NCBI GenBank assembly: GCA_029834535.1
Contig: JAQMWT010000081.1
Location: 124,001-188,000 of the forward strand
Reading direction: 5' to 3'
Length of the DNA stretch: 64,000 nucleotides
DNA from: Chrysophaeum taylorii
Taxonomy: Eukaryota; Sar; Pelagophyceae; Pelagomonadales; Pelagomonadaceae
Shown here: piece after piece, positions 8,162 through 17,683 of the stretch
How the letters are laid out: every line of letters starts with the position of its first letter
Numbering within the stretch: position 1 is the stretch's first letter
Notes under the pieces: generated by a model
What the model saw: the letters and a program-made list of their open reading frames with translations, nothing else
Databases searched by the model: none
Told to the model about the DNA's origin: nothing
Position numbers and translations under genes: made by a program

Positions 8162-9553
8162 CTAGGAAATGGCGCACGCGGCACGAAGCTCGTGGGGTGC
8201 GAGATATGCGGCGATGCTTCGTCGTCCCTCGTCGAACTTTGTGTCCTCTTCGAGGAAGAAGGCTCGGGCACGCGTTCGGGGGGAGGAGAAGTTAGCATTC
8301 GAGTCCGACGACGAGACTCCTCCGACGTGGGGTTCGGTGGCGTTTGCGGATGATGCGCTCGGCGTTTCGATAGACTCGGAGGAGTCCGAGGGCGACTTTT
8401 TTCCATGCCACGGTAAATTCGGCACGAAATGGCTCAACGGAATGTCGCCGGCGTCGGGTACGAACCACGCGAGGAAATCGTTAAATCGGGTCGCGAGGCG
8501 GTTTGGCACCAAGGCGAGGACGCAAATCCAGACGCCGATGTGGTAGAATATTGCCCACAAAAAGGTGAACGGATAGGCGGCGCGGTTACACACCGGCTGC
8601 TCGCACAAAAAGGTTCCGGTCGCGGCGTTGCGCAAACCGGCGAAGATCGCAAAGAGAAAGACCGCGAGCAGGAACAACGAAAGCGCAGCAATGTGCGTCG
8701 TGAGAGTTTCGACGAGGCGTCGTTCGGCGTGGAGACGGCTCGTCGCGTTGCCTCTGAGCTTGTTGGCGATGTTCTTCTTGGCTTCCCTCGCGTTTCGATA
8801 CGTCCACAAGAAAAAACTGAATTCGATCGCGGCGGTGCCTACGAGGTAGGTGGTCGCGCGCGGGATGAGGCCGCACGTACCCATATTTCGGAGGGTGTTT
8901 GGAAGAGCGAGGACGCAGCCGTTACGGCCCTTGCGCGGCACGCCGATGATTTCCCAGGTGCCGACGACGATAGAATACAACGCGGCGAGAGAGGTTCGAA
9001 TGGCTACCTTTTTCGTCCCTCCAAAACCCTCGTCGATGACGGCCGTCGTCGCGGGTCTCATCATCAGCGACTTGAGCGCGTTGTTGTATTTATCGCCGAC
9101 CTCAAAAAGCGCGACTTCAATAAGGATTCGGATAGTACACTGCAACCCCTGGCGCCACTCGGGGCCGAGCAATTTGTTGTCCCCCCTGACGTCGGTCGAG
9201 GCCAGGCCCACGGCGATGAAGCCCAACGTCGTAATGAACAAGAGCCTTTGATACGGCGTGTTACTCTGCTCGGGCGCGCAGGCGTCCTTGCGCAGCGCGG
9301 CGTCCCATATGAACGCGGAGGCCACCATGACGTTGAACCACCCCCCGAAGACGACAAAGTAGTTATAGGGCGCGACCAGCTCGCCCCACGTTCTGCGGCA
9401 ATGCCTCCCGAATTTGTACCACCCGCACGGCCTCCTTCTCAGCGTCCACGTGTCAGAGCAAGGGCGCCTGGGCAAAACGTCAGCACGCGTTTTTGAGGGA
9501 CGGACGCTGCGTTCGCACATTCGCCAAGCGAGGCGCTCCTCGACGTCGTCCAT
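8162..9553 (-). CDS. Multi-pass membrane protein, unknown family
   Basis: Predicted 463 residues. I count about seven hydrophobic helices, among them YFVVFGGWFNVMVASAF near 50-70, LLFITTLGFIAVGLA near 105, IRTSLAALYSIVVGTWEIIG near 185, TTYLVGTAAIEFSFFLWTY near 230, HIAALSLFLLAVFLFAIFAGL near 290, and FLWAIFYHIGVWICVLALV near 340. The C-terminal 100 residues are Ser/Glu-rich and cytosolic-looking. Several Cys pairs occur between helices. I do not recognise a transporter or receptor family. The start is the first ATG (9553); upstream only a TTG-started extension is open. Single exon. Confidence 0.6.
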   Translation of the reverse strand: MDDVEERLAWRMCERSVRPSKTRADVLPRRPCSDTWTLRRRPCGWYKFGRHCRRTWGELVAPYNYFVVFGGWFNVMVASAFIWDAALRKDACAPEQSNTPYQRLLFITTLGFIAVGLASTDVRGDNKLLGPEWRQGLQCTIRILIEVALFEVGDKYNNALKSLMMRPATTAVIDEGFGGTKKVAIRTSLAALYSIVVGTWEIIGVPRKGRNGCVLALPNTLRNMGTCGLIPRATTYLVGTAAIEFSFFLWTYRNAREAKKNIANKLRGNATSRLHAERRLVETLTTHIAALSLFLLAVFLFAIFAGLRNAATGTFLCEQPVCNRAAYPFTFLWAIFYHIGVWICVLALVPNRLATRFNDFLAWFVPDAGDIPLSHFVPNLPWHGKKSPSDSSESIETPSASSANATEPHVGGVSSSDSNANFSSPRTRARAFFLEEDTKFDEGRRSIAAYLAPHELRAACAIS

Positions 9554-10530
9554 CGCTTCTAATGCTGCATGGAGCCCGCCCCAATGTCTATTTTCGGAGA
9601 AAAAAAACGCTGCCGAGACCAACACAAGGGGCGTTGCCGAGTGTGGCTGGCGCCAAAGTTGCGAAAATGAATGCTCGCTTGGTCAAAAAAGTAATTAGAA
9701 CTCAATCCAATGAGCAGCAGAACGGTAATATGTTCCTATTTTTGGACCGGTCTCTGCGCCAGAAAAAATACCCGATACCTACATCCGAGTCTGCGTAAGG
9801 GCGACGTCACGCGTGGAATCAGGAATTTCTCCATTGGGCTGACTCCACACACACCCCCCTCTTAGCAGTCGACCTTTAAAGAAAGACTTCCAGTTACGGA
9901 AATCTTCTGCGTACTCCGGACAAAAAGAAACACCCGAAGGTCCGCCGCGCGGAATCCGTCGCAGACCAATGGATGGCGGCGGCGGCGAAGGATGACGGAT
10001 GGCGGGGTGCGCGAGCTCGATGCTGCCGGCGACATGGACGACGGAGGGTGAAGATTTGCTGTGCCTGGAGTTCGAAAGAACATGGACGATGTGGTGGTGG
10101 TGGTGGTGTTTTTTCCGCGTTCATTGACGTGTCGTATAAGGTGCGAGTGGGCGAAACATCAAAAAAAGCTCCCGGGTGTTTGGGATTATCCACATTTTTA
10201 TTCGCTCGATCCGCGTGACGAGTTCCGCTTTTCAAACCTGTCGGCCTGGAACCGGCGCAGTAGAGTCGAGGATCCGGGGAACATAAACATAGGTGTGTGG
10301 CGCCGCGAGCTTTCTTGTGACAGCGGCGGTTGCTCTGAGACCCACGACAAGGACGAGCCGTTTAGCCACAACGGGGGGGATCTTGGCTGCAACGTCGTGC
10401 CTGATCTCCACAAACATCCATGGCCGCCAGACAGAGACGACACAGCGCGGGGGCGGGCATTTTTTGAGATGGAAGTTGCGAACCGTTGAGTTATTAAAAT
10501 TGAAGGCCGTTGAATCAATCAATCAATCAT
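9554..10530. other. Intergenic region with a Helitron 5' terminal fragment
   Basis: No convincing gene. At about 9843-9888 the plus strand reads CACACACCCCCCTCTTAGCAGTCGACCTTTAAAG, the reverse complement of the 5' subterminal block of the Helitron-like elements (compare 25240-25290 and 37436-37475). Overlapping short frames at 9862-10235 have no recognisable content. (ATCA)n repeats lie just before the sulfotransferase start. Confidence 0.6.
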
Positions 10531-11607
10531 ATGAGGCGCCATTCGCACCGCACCGAGGAGACGATCAGCAGCATCGACGATAGTGGCAAGACTCGACGAG
10601 TGGGACGAAAGCAATGGGCGTTTGTCATCGCGGCGGCGACGGCGTGCGCGTGCGTGATAATCTGGCAATCGTTTGCCGTCGAGGAGGTCGAGTGGAGTGA
10701 ATTGGGGCCCTCGCACAAAGGCCATGTGAACGAGTTTGGGTTGTGCGAGTGGCGGGATCCGCGCGCCCTTTTAGTGCTCCGCACGCCCAAGGCGGCTTCG
10801 ACGACAATGACGAACGCGCTCTCGCTCACGGCGGCGCGGACGCGGCGGTTTCGCGTCCAGCACCTCCCCGAGTGGCCACAGGCCGTCGGGCCAATCCCTG
10901 GCCAGAGGTTCCCGCGGCGCGACCCGGATGCGAAAAGGGCGGCTCGCTTCGGGGCTACGCTCTCGGAGATGCTCGATCGCGCGGCAGAGGGCAAGCATCG
11001 TGTCGCTTTGGCCGGACACGTGTTTGTTGTCGAGAACGAGAAAACGGCGATACTAGGTCTAGCGCGCGATCCACTCCAGCGCCTCGCGAGCGGTTTTTAC
11101 TATGTGCGCCGCGACCGACGCGGGACAGTCGGGGCGTGTGCCGCCAACGAGTCCTGCGCTCGCGTCAACGATCTCGGCCGTCTCTGCTCGCTCCACGCGC
11201 TCTACTTCTGCGGCTACCATCCCGCTTGCGGCTTGGACGCCAACCGCGTTGCCACCGACGCCACCGTCGATCGGGCCATCCAAAACATCAACTCGTCGAC
11301 GATCCTGCTGGTCGTGCCGGCGAGCCGCCTCGACGAAGACGGTTTAGCCTCGCTCTCGCGGCTTCTGCCCGCGTACTTCGAGCGGCGGAGGTCGCGACCT
11401 CCCGACAGAGCTTACGACCGCGACGGCGAACGACGCAGTCCGAAAAATCATCCGCGCAAGGACGCGACCGGCAAATGGAACGTTGCCGCAAACGACCACG
11501 AAGCCGCTGCCCTCGACGCGCTCTGCCGCCAGGATCGCCGCGTCGTGGACTTCGCCGCGCGACTCTACGACGAAAAAATTAAAGTTTGCGAAAGGAGGCC
11601 GGATTAA
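10531..11607 (+). CDS. Type II membrane sulfotransferase, Golgi-like
   Basis: Predicted 358 residues. A short basic N-terminus is followed by one transmembrane anchor at about 28-48, the type II topology of Golgi carbohydrate sulfotransferases. The 5'-phosphosulfate-binding loop is LVLRTPKAASTTM at about 80-92 (family pattern RxPKxxSTT), and the 3'-phosphate-binding motif is LARDPLQRLASGFYY at about 176-190. Cys residues follow as in the heparan-sulfate 2-O-sulfotransferase/uronyl group (CAANESCARVND, CSLHALYFCGYHPACG). It should transfer sulfate from PAPS to a glycan in the secretory pathway; the acceptor is unknown. The true start is the ATG at 10531, since the frame before it opens with TTG over an (ATCA) repeat. 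Confidence 0.82.
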   Translation: MRRHSHRTEETISSIDDSGKTRRVGRKQWAFVIAAATACACVIIWQSFAVEEVEWSELGPSHKGHVNEFGLCEWRDPRALLVLRTPKAASTTMTNALSLTAARTRRFRVQHLPEWPQAVGPIPGQRFPRRDPDAKRAARFGATLSEMLDRAAEGKHRVALAGHVFVVENEKTAILGLARDPLQRLASGFYYVRRDRRGTVGACAANESCARVNDLGRLCSLHALYFCGYHPACGLDANRVATDATVDRAIQNINSSTILLVVPASRLDEDGLASLSRLLPAYFERRRSRPPDRAYDRDGERRSPKNHPRKDATGKWNVAANDHEAAALDALCRQDRRVVDFAARLYDEKIKVCERRPD

Positions 11608-12203
11608 TTAATGGTGGCGACAGAAAACGAGGGCGAGTGCAGTGCAAGGATGATGATGATGATGCGCTCGCTTCTTCTGGCTGGTCGTGGCCATCGCGGA
11701 GCGTCTAATAACAAGCTTTGCCCAACGATCAGCAGCTTTTTTTTTTCTGCTGCGAACGCGCGATGGTCGGCGCGCTTTACCGCGCAACAAAAGTCGAGAA
11801 AATTAATGGGACGGTGCAAGGCGACTGACTCTTCGCCACCGCACTACCGCCTGATGACTCAAGAGGCAGGCCGCAAAGCGCCGCCGCATCGATTTGTGAA
11901 TCCACGGGCACTCGATGATGATGATGATCCCGAGGGAGGCCTGCCGGCCCTTGGGCAGTGGTATGTGGATCAACGCGCATTTTTTTAATCAACAACGCGT
12001 CATCATCAATCAATCAATCAATCAAGCCTCTACATTGAGTCACAAGACGCATCAGCATTGCAGGACCAGGTTTAACCTCGGAAGGCCGGCCATACGGACC
12101 TGCTGGTTCGGTTCCTCCTATACAAGGGATGACACATCGCCCGACGGCATGCCGCGCATCGAGACAAAAATCAGAGTGTAAAAATCAACTTCGCGAGCTC
12201 AAG
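11608..12203. repeat. Intergenic gap with simple repeats
   Basis: Contains (ATG)n at about 11650 and 11913, a T10 run near 11738, and (AATC)n at about 12003-12025. No coding potential that I trust. Confidence 0.6.
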
Positions 12204-12914
12204 CTAAGACGTCGCCGAGACTCGCTCGCGAGAGCCGAAGAGGCGGCTCCTCGCGTAGGTGCGGTAGATCTCGACGTCGGGGAGGAGCCGGAGCTCGGCG
12301 AAGTGGTCGTCGGTCCAGCGAGGAGCAGCGACGAGGGCGAGGTCGGTGGGAACGGGGTCGGTGGGAACGAGGTCGGCGGGAACTAGGTCGGCGGGAAGTC
12401 CGTCATCCTCGTCGTCCGGGAAGACCGGCTTCGAGGGGGGGGTCAGCGGTTCCCACTCGTCTCCCGAGTTTGCGTCGAGGGGTTGGGACGCGAGCTCCGA
12501 GCCAAGATACGTATCTGATAAGAACTCGGAGCGGCGTTCCGATGCGACCGCTGGTGGATCAGAGCCGGTGGTGACGTCGCTCACGAGTCGCACTGCGGCG
12601 GGCGCCTCCGGGGGGTCGTCGCGCGGCTCCTCGGGTATCTCCTCGGACATCTCGATGCGCGGCTCCTCGGCCATCACGGCGCGCGGTTCCTCTGGCGTCG
12701 GCGTCTCGGCTTGCGGCTCCTCGTCGCGCTCGGCTTTCGGTGGCGAACCCCAGATTTCAGAAGGCGGCGCCCAGACGTTGGGGTGGTGTGGTTTGGCCTG
12801 GTTCTTGACGCGGGCGCGCGTCGAGCGTCGAAAGTCGCGGAGCGCCAGGCGCCGAGCCTCGGACCGCGACGCCGTGCGCTTGGCAGCCTCGCGCGCGGCC
12901 GCAAAGGGGTCCAT
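12204..12914 (-). CDS. Acidic low-complexity protein, unknown
   Basis: Predicted 236 residues with ATG MDPFAAAREAAKRTASRS. A basic N-terminal 40 residues are followed by a Pro/Glu-rich disordered segment (repeats of EEPR), a tandem near-pentapeptide run (ADLVPADLVPTDPVPTDL at about 180-198), and a better-ordered C-terminus (WTDDHFAELRLLPDVEIYRTYARSRLF). The last segment is probably the functional part but matches nothing I know. It is head to head with the 2OG oxygenase, the two start codons being 26 bp apart, so they must share a promoter. Confidence 0.55.
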   Translation of the reverse strand: MDPFAAAREAAKRTASRSEARRLALRDFRRSTRARVKNQAKPHHPNVWAPPSEIWGSPPKAERDEEPQAETPTPEEPRAVMAEEPRIEMSEEIPEEPRDDPPEAPAAVRLVSDVTTGSDPPAVASERRSEFLSDTYLGSELASQPLDANSGDEWEPLTPPSKPVFPDDEDDGLPADLVPADLVPTDPVPTDLALVAAPRWTDDHFAELRLLPDVEIYRTYARSRLFGSRERVSATS

Positions 12915-12940
12915 ATTTGTTTGAAATTAAGGGTTTAGTG

Positions 12941-13801
12941 ATGATCATCAAGAAGACCGCTCGGTTCTATGTGATCGAGGCCGTGCCCCGTCTCGCGCTG
13001 CGCGATGTGACGGGGCCGGCGGGGCTCGCGCTGCTCCGGCGCCACGGGTTTCTGATCGTGACCTCGCTTGGGAGCGAGTTCGAGCGGCGCCTCGAGGCAT
13101 TGAGGCTGTCGATGCTCGAGTGGTTCAGACAATCGTCGGAGACTAAAGAAGATCGCGTTGGGGGGGTCTACGTCTCGGAGCGGGGGGTTCCCATGTTCCG
13201 GGTGGGCTACGAAGCCCAAGCCCGCATTCGCGAGTGCTTCCGCATTGCGGTCGCGAAACCCCTGTGGCCGGGGGAAAGTCGAGCGGCGCGCGACGCGATC
13301 GTCCTTTTTAGAAAGCTCGCCGACCGCGTCCTTGCCGCCGCAGTTCCTCGTCCTCGCCGCGCAGAGGAGGAGGAGGTGGACGAGGATTTTTCGGTGGCGT
13401 ACGCGTTCTACTACCCAAATACGGACGCGTATGGCCTCGACAACAACGGCACGCTCGTGGGACCCCACGCCGACCCATCTTTAGTTGTCGTAGCACCCGT
13501 AGCCGATGTCCCGGGCCTCTATGTCTTCGACCCCGCCACTCAATCCTGGCTCAGCGTCGAAATCGCCGCCCGCCCCCGTGTGTTGTTGTTACAAACTCGG
13601 CGTCGTCATCGCATACACACTTCGTACCTAGGCCGCGAGCTCGTCCTCTTCTCCGGCAAGGCCCTCGAGACCGCCAGTAGGGGTGCCATCCCGGCGTGCG
13701 TCCACAAGGTTCTCAAGACCTCGAAGACCCCCCGCCTCTCGTTCGTCTTCGAGCAGAAATACGCTTCCTTCTACTCGCACCTCCGGCACTTTGGTGATTA
13801 A
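12941..13801 (+). CDS. 2-oxoglutarate/Fe(II)-dependent oxygenase, isopenicillin-N-synthase-like
   Basis: Predicted 286 residues. The N-terminal region (VPRLALRDVTGPAGLALLRRHGFLIV) resembles the DIOX_N entry, and the core has the iron-binding HxD in PHADPSLVVVAPV (about 175-177), a VPGLYVFDPATQSWL strand pair, a distal His in IPACVHKVL (about 253), and the 2OG-binding Arg in TPRLSFVF (about 263; family RxS). All catalytic residues are therefore present. The substrate cannot be told from sequence; close relatives oxidise small molecules. The start is the ATG at 12941; the upstream frame begins only with a non-ATG codon. Its 3' end overlaps that of ATX1 by 4 bp, tail to tail. Confidence 0.75.
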   Translation: MIIKKTARFYVIEAVPRLALRDVTGPAGLALLRRHGFLIVTSLGSEFERRLEALRLSMLEWFRQSSETKEDRVGGVYVSERGVPMFRVGYEAQARIRECFRIAVAKPLWPGESRAARDAIVLFRKLADRVLAAAVPRPRRAEEEEVDEDFSVAYAFYYPNTDAYGLDNNGTLVGPHADPSLVVVAPVADVPGLYVFDPATQSWLSVEIAARPRVLLLQTRRRHRIHTSYLGRELVLFSGKALETASRGAIPACVHKVLKTSKTPRLSFVFEQKYASFYSHLRHFGD

Positions 13802-14019
13802 GCTGCTAGCGAGACGGCCTTGTTAGCCGACTTGCCCCAGACCTGGAGTTTTTCGAGCATGACGTCTGGCGTGGCCGGGTCTTGGAACGCAACTGTGATT
13901 TTTTGAGTCTCGAGGTTGGCGTCAATCTTGGTCACGCCATCGAGCTTCTGGAGGATTCGAGTGCACGCCCCGGAGCAACCGCCGCACGACATCTCTACGT
14001 TGAAGACGACCTCCGGCAT
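13798..14019 (-). CDS. ATX1: ATX1/ATOX1-type copper chaperone
   Basis: Predicted 73 residues, the typical length. The heavy-metal-associated domain covers the whole protein, with the metal-binding loop MSCGGC (Cys12 and Cys15) after the first strand and the typical GVTKIDANLETQKITV second half. It carries Cu(I) in the cytosol to P-type ATPases of the Golgi. The Lys patch of classical ATX1 is only partly present (SANKAV near the end). The start follows the family rule of four to ten residues before the MxCxxC loop. Convergent with the 2OG oxygenase. Confidence 0.92.
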   Translation of the reverse strand: MPEVVFNVEMSCGGCSGACTRILQKLDGVTKIDANLETQKITVAFQDPATPDVMLEKLQVWGKSANKAVSLAA

Positions 14020-14353
14020 AATCTTTTAGTTCTTGACGACGACGACGACGACGACGACGACGATCGTGGACTGTGTCGCGGGTTATAGCCGTTGGAGAAC
14101 CCCGTTCTACAATTTTTGGGGGCCAACAAAGTTGCAGTTAATAACTTGCCGCCGACAGACAGACCCCCCCCTCTTAGCAGTCGACATTTAAAGACAGACA
14201 GAGCGGGGGTCACCAAGACCCACACGGGCGAGGCGAGGCGAGGCGAGGCGAGGCGAGGCGAGGCAAGTATGGCGCAGCTGTCGATTACTCTTCATGCGCG
14301 AGGGGGGAAAGAACGAAGAAAATCCCGAGCTCGCGACTTCGATGCTGCATCTC
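14020..14353. repeat. Gap with simple repeats and a Helitron 5' fragment
   Basis: Holds (GAC)n at about 14036-14062, a copy of the Helitron 5' subterminal block (CCCCCCTCTTAGCAGTCGACATTTAAAGAC) at about 14163-14195, and an eight-fold GGCGA array at about 14228-14264. Confidence 0.7.
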
Positions 14354-15936
14354 TCATGTTCGGAAGCCTCGGTGTTTGCCGCAGTCGGCGAAGGTGACGC
14401 GCTGGGGGGCGCCTCCTCCTCCTGAATGGCGCTTGCGCCCCGGCGAGCCGTCGTTGGGAAACCTGGTTGATGCCCCGAATGGTCGGGGCTGTTGGCAATA
14501 CACAGGGCTCGCGTCCTGGGGCCGGGCCTTGTCCCCGAGGAGATGGGCCGAGCCGCGCGGGTCGCCAATGGAGACGTGGAGTTTGTCGGGGGCTTCGTAG
14601 CGGTTGTTGTGGTAGGTGCCGTAGTTCAGGGACGCGGTGCCGCCACGAAGCCGCACTTCGTACTCGCAGAGTTGGCGCATGTAGGCGGGGTGCGGCGACG
14701 CTATCGGCCGCTTCTCCTTGAGCCAACGGTACGCCTCGAGCAGCGACTGGCCGTGGATGCAGGTCCCGTCTGGCCCATATCGCAACATGCACGCGAGCAC
14801 GGCGGCCGAAGATCGCGAGATGCCCGAGTTGCAGTGGACGAGGACCTTGCCGCCCCGCGAGCGCGCGTCGTTGACAAACGTCGTGATCGCGTTCAGGTGG
14901 GGCGTGATGTCGTCGGTGCTCGTGTCGGTACAGCAGCAGTGCATGTAGACGAGGCCAAACGAATCTCCGTGATGATGCCCGGCACACGTCTTGCCCGACG
15001 TCACATCGTTCGGCACGTCGCCGTCGTCGCTCGACGAGTCGGCCGCGCCGTCTCCAGAATCGACGCGCTCGCGGCCGTACTCGCGCTTTTCGTGCTCGAA
15101 GAAGTTGGGGCATTCGGCGGCCATGTTCAGAACGTGCGTGACGCCGCACGCCACGAGACCCGCCCGATCCGACGCTATGGTGCGGCCGCCGATCAGCAAA
15201 TACGACGTGAGCTCGGTGCACCCGAGCTCTACGGGACACGAATTGAGGCTCGCGGGTCGTCGGTTGTTGTTTCGCGTCGTCAGTGTCGCCCGGATGTCAT
15301 CCGTGTGCGCCAGGCCGTCCGCCGCGATTGGTGGCACTACGCGAAGCCGCGCGCCATCCGTGTGCCTGCGGTGAAGCTGCGTCGTCGGTCGTTCGAGCTG
15401 CGCCGGCACCATCTCGTCGTCGTCGTCGTCATCGTCGGGACTCAACGATCCCTGGGACGACGTCCGCGACTTGGCCGAGTCGTCGTTCTCATCCTCGGTC
15501 GCCACCGAGTCGTGCGTCACCAGAGGCGCGCCGCCGCCGCGATTAGCGTCCTCGTCCGCGGGCGAGGCCGCTGCCGAGAACCGACACCGCTCGCGGAGCC
15601 GGGCAAGCCTGCCCAAGAGATTCTCGGTAAAGAACACGACGTCAGGACTCACCAGGCTTGGGCGTCGGCCGGCGAGGCGCATTCTAGTCTCAAGACCTCG
15701 TTGTCGTCGACGCGAATCGAGAGCAGCTCCGGGCCGACGAGGCTCACCGACCTCACGGCCGAAAGCTCGAGCGACCGCGCCAGTCGTCGATACAAGAAAC
15801 GTTGGATGACGTCCTTCGGCTGTTCGACGATGGACAGCGACGTTTCGCCGAGAGATACGAGGACGCGTTTGTCGTGGTTGTACTTCATCACTGATTGCGG
15901 CGTGCTGCTCATCAACGAGCTCGGTCGCTTGCGCAT
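14354..15936 (-). CDS. PH-like domain fused to a dual-specificity phosphatase (two exons)
   Basis: Joined from 15936-15653 and 15608-14354, about 512 residues. Exon 1 reads as a PH-type fold (KYNHDKRVLVSLGETSLSIVEQ, LRLECASPADAQAW). Removing the 44-nt GT-AG intron continues the last PH helix as AQAWLARLRERCR. A disordered Ser/Asp-rich linker follows, then a dual-specificity phosphatase domain at about 205-400 with TSYLLIGGRTIAS, VTHVLNMAAECPNFF, and the signature HCNSGISRS (catalytic Cys near 352, Arg six residues on). The general-acid Asp is likely in the DDITPHLN loop. The C-terminal 90 residues are low complexity. It should dephosphorylate Ser/Thr/Tyr at a membrane or scaffold site. The phosphatase assignment is firm; the PH assignment is from pattern only. 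Confidence 0.8.
15609..15652 (-). other. 44-nt spliceosomal intron
   Basis: On the minus strand it starts GTGAGT and ends TTGGGCAG. Without removal, exon 1 stops at TGA inside the donor. With removal the frame of the phosphatase ORF is joined after the first two bases of a Trp codon. Confidence 0.8.
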
Positions 15937-16568
15937 ACTGGTAATCAATGGTTGGACTGTCCAGTCCTGTCCTGTCCTGTCCAGAGAGACAAGGAGTCGG
16001 TCACACCTCCTCGAGAGTCAACCCAGCCCAATCTACGAGTTGTATGCCCCCCCACCACTACTGGAGAGCAGCGCTTCGTGTATGAATGCGTGTCCACGAT
16101 GGCGCGCTCTCAACCTTTCCTGCCAAAAGGTGCCTGGCCTAGACCATCGGCTGCGGTGGCGGCGGCAGCGGCTTTCTCTCGTGGCAATCGGAGAGCAATC
16201 AATCAATGCGGAGCGTCGACGCCAAATCCCTTCAAACGACCAAGCCGTTCGTTCTCTTGACGACCTCGTATTGTATTTTGTAGTGACACACCAACTAACC
16301 AAGGCGCAGTACTGGGCTCTGATCGATCGAGTACTGGCGTTTCTTGAAGGCAGACAATACGTGTATCATTTGTGCGCCTCGATAAAAAAAAAATTCATAC
16401 CAGATGAACACAAATCTTGAGACGGTTTACGACATACACAACAACTTCCCCAAAAAACAATTCTTGCTCCTAGTCCCCACCTATGGATATCCTGTGGCGT
16501 CATAAGGTACTGCGTGACATCATCTCTTTTTAACGACCGACCGACCGACCAACACTGCGGACGATGAA
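15937..16568. repeat. Intergenic region, simple repeats
   Basis: Contains a TCCTG repeat at about 15962-15982, an (AATC) run near 16197, and (CGAC)n at about 16532-16548. The long plus-strand frame across 14492-16420 is the antisense shadow of the phosphatase gene. Confidence 0.6.
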
Positions 16569-17267
16569 ATGACCATGGCTGAAAGGCTGCCGCCCGTGCG
16601 ACCAGGGTCAGAGCAATCGCAACGCCCGGACGTCTCCGACAGCGACAGCGACTCGCACTCTCCGTCACAAATGCCATCGGAGTTCTACCAATGTGTGGAT
16701 GCATTGCTTTCAAGGCCGCCTCCAGCCCTCAGCAACGTGTGCAAAAATGAAGGCGCCTTGCCCGTGTTACGGAAGCAACGCTCCGAGTTTCGAAAGGCCA
16801 CGTCGGGAGCAACCACGCGGCGGGCCCCTCCTTATCCCTCGCGGCGAGCCTCGCCCGCCGACGTTGATCCTCGGATGGTAGCCGAGGCGATGCAGTACTG
16901 CGACAATCTGGTGCGCAACAACGTACTCCTTCTCGAGGGGAGCGGCGCACCACCCTCTCGTGTATCAGAGGCCGTCCAGTCTCAACAGCGACGTGGTGCT
17001 AAACCGAAACTCACTGCGCGCGCGGACTCGAATTACGCGACGTATGCCGCTCCCAAGCCAAAGGGCGAGAGGCAAACATGGTCTTGTCGAGAACAGAGCG
17101 CGTCAACAGGCATCTCGTCGGAGGAGATCGAGCGCCTCGTGACCAACTTCCAAAGCGGCGTCGAGCTTAGGGAGCTGCGGAAGCAGCTGCACGAGTCGCA
17201 AAAATCAATGCGTGAGTCGCGAAACGCCATCGCCGCGGCTGCGCAGTTGTGGCGCGACCAACAGTAG
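16569..17267 (+). CDS. Coiled-coil protein, unknown
   Basis: Predicted 232 residues beginning ATG ACC ATG (Met1 or Met3). A Ser/Asp-rich N-terminus (SDSDSDSHS) and a Pro/Arg middle are probably disordered. Residues about 185-225 form a charged helix with heptad spacing (EEIERLVTNFQSGVELRELRKQLHESQKSMRESRNAI), likely a coiled coil. There are no catalytic motifs. I do not recognise the family; its GC content and codon use match the host genes. Confidence 0.5.
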   Translation: MTMAERLPPVRPGSEQSQRPDVSDSDSDSHSPSQMPSEFYQCVDALLSRPPPALSNVCKNEGALPVLRKQRSEFRKATSGATTRRAPPYPSRRASPADVDPRMVAEAMQYCDNLVRNNVLLLEGSGAPPSRVSEAVQSQQRRGAKPKLTARADSNYATYAAPKPKGERQTWSCREQSASTGISSEEIERLVTNFQSGVELRELRKQLHESQKSMRESRNAIAAAAQLWRDQQ

Positions 17268-17683
17268 GAGTCAGTCATACTTATGCCCATTGCTCGCTCG
17301 CTCATATTCATACCCCTCGCTCGCTCGCTCGCTCGCTCATGTTTATTCCCCACACCCGCTCGCTCGTATTCGCGCCCCTCGCTCGCTCATGTTTTTGCCC
17401 CTCCCGGCGGCGGCGGCGGCGGGTGCATAACACAGGAGTGCGTAAAATCTGTTTTCCCCAAGTTTGCACACGTCCTTGTGATCGACAGCGCCAAAATGTC
17501 TGTCTCCAAAGCACATGTAGTACAATGTTGTAATAGAGTTGTTGCACGGGCGACCAATTTTACGGCCGCGGGATCCACCAAAGCGCAGCAGCAGCAGCAG
17601 ACATGAAAAAAAAAAAAAGCGAGAGAAATACGCCGACTCTACTACGTTCGATGGCGGTAGAGGTGGTCGATGCTGGCGATATT
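17268..17683. repeat. (CGCT)n-based minisatellite and gap
   Basis: At about 17285-17402, arrays of CGCT alternate with short CATGTTTATTCCCC-like spacers in four irregular units. A (CGG)n tract (17407-17421), a (CAG)n tract (17587-17601) and an A12 run follow. No gene. Confidence 0.65.

Noticed and set aside
14492..16420. 642-codon plus-strand open frame
   Set aside because: It is antisense to the phosphatase gene, whose motifs and intron are convincing; the plus frame has Arg/Val-rich text typical of GC-rich shadows.
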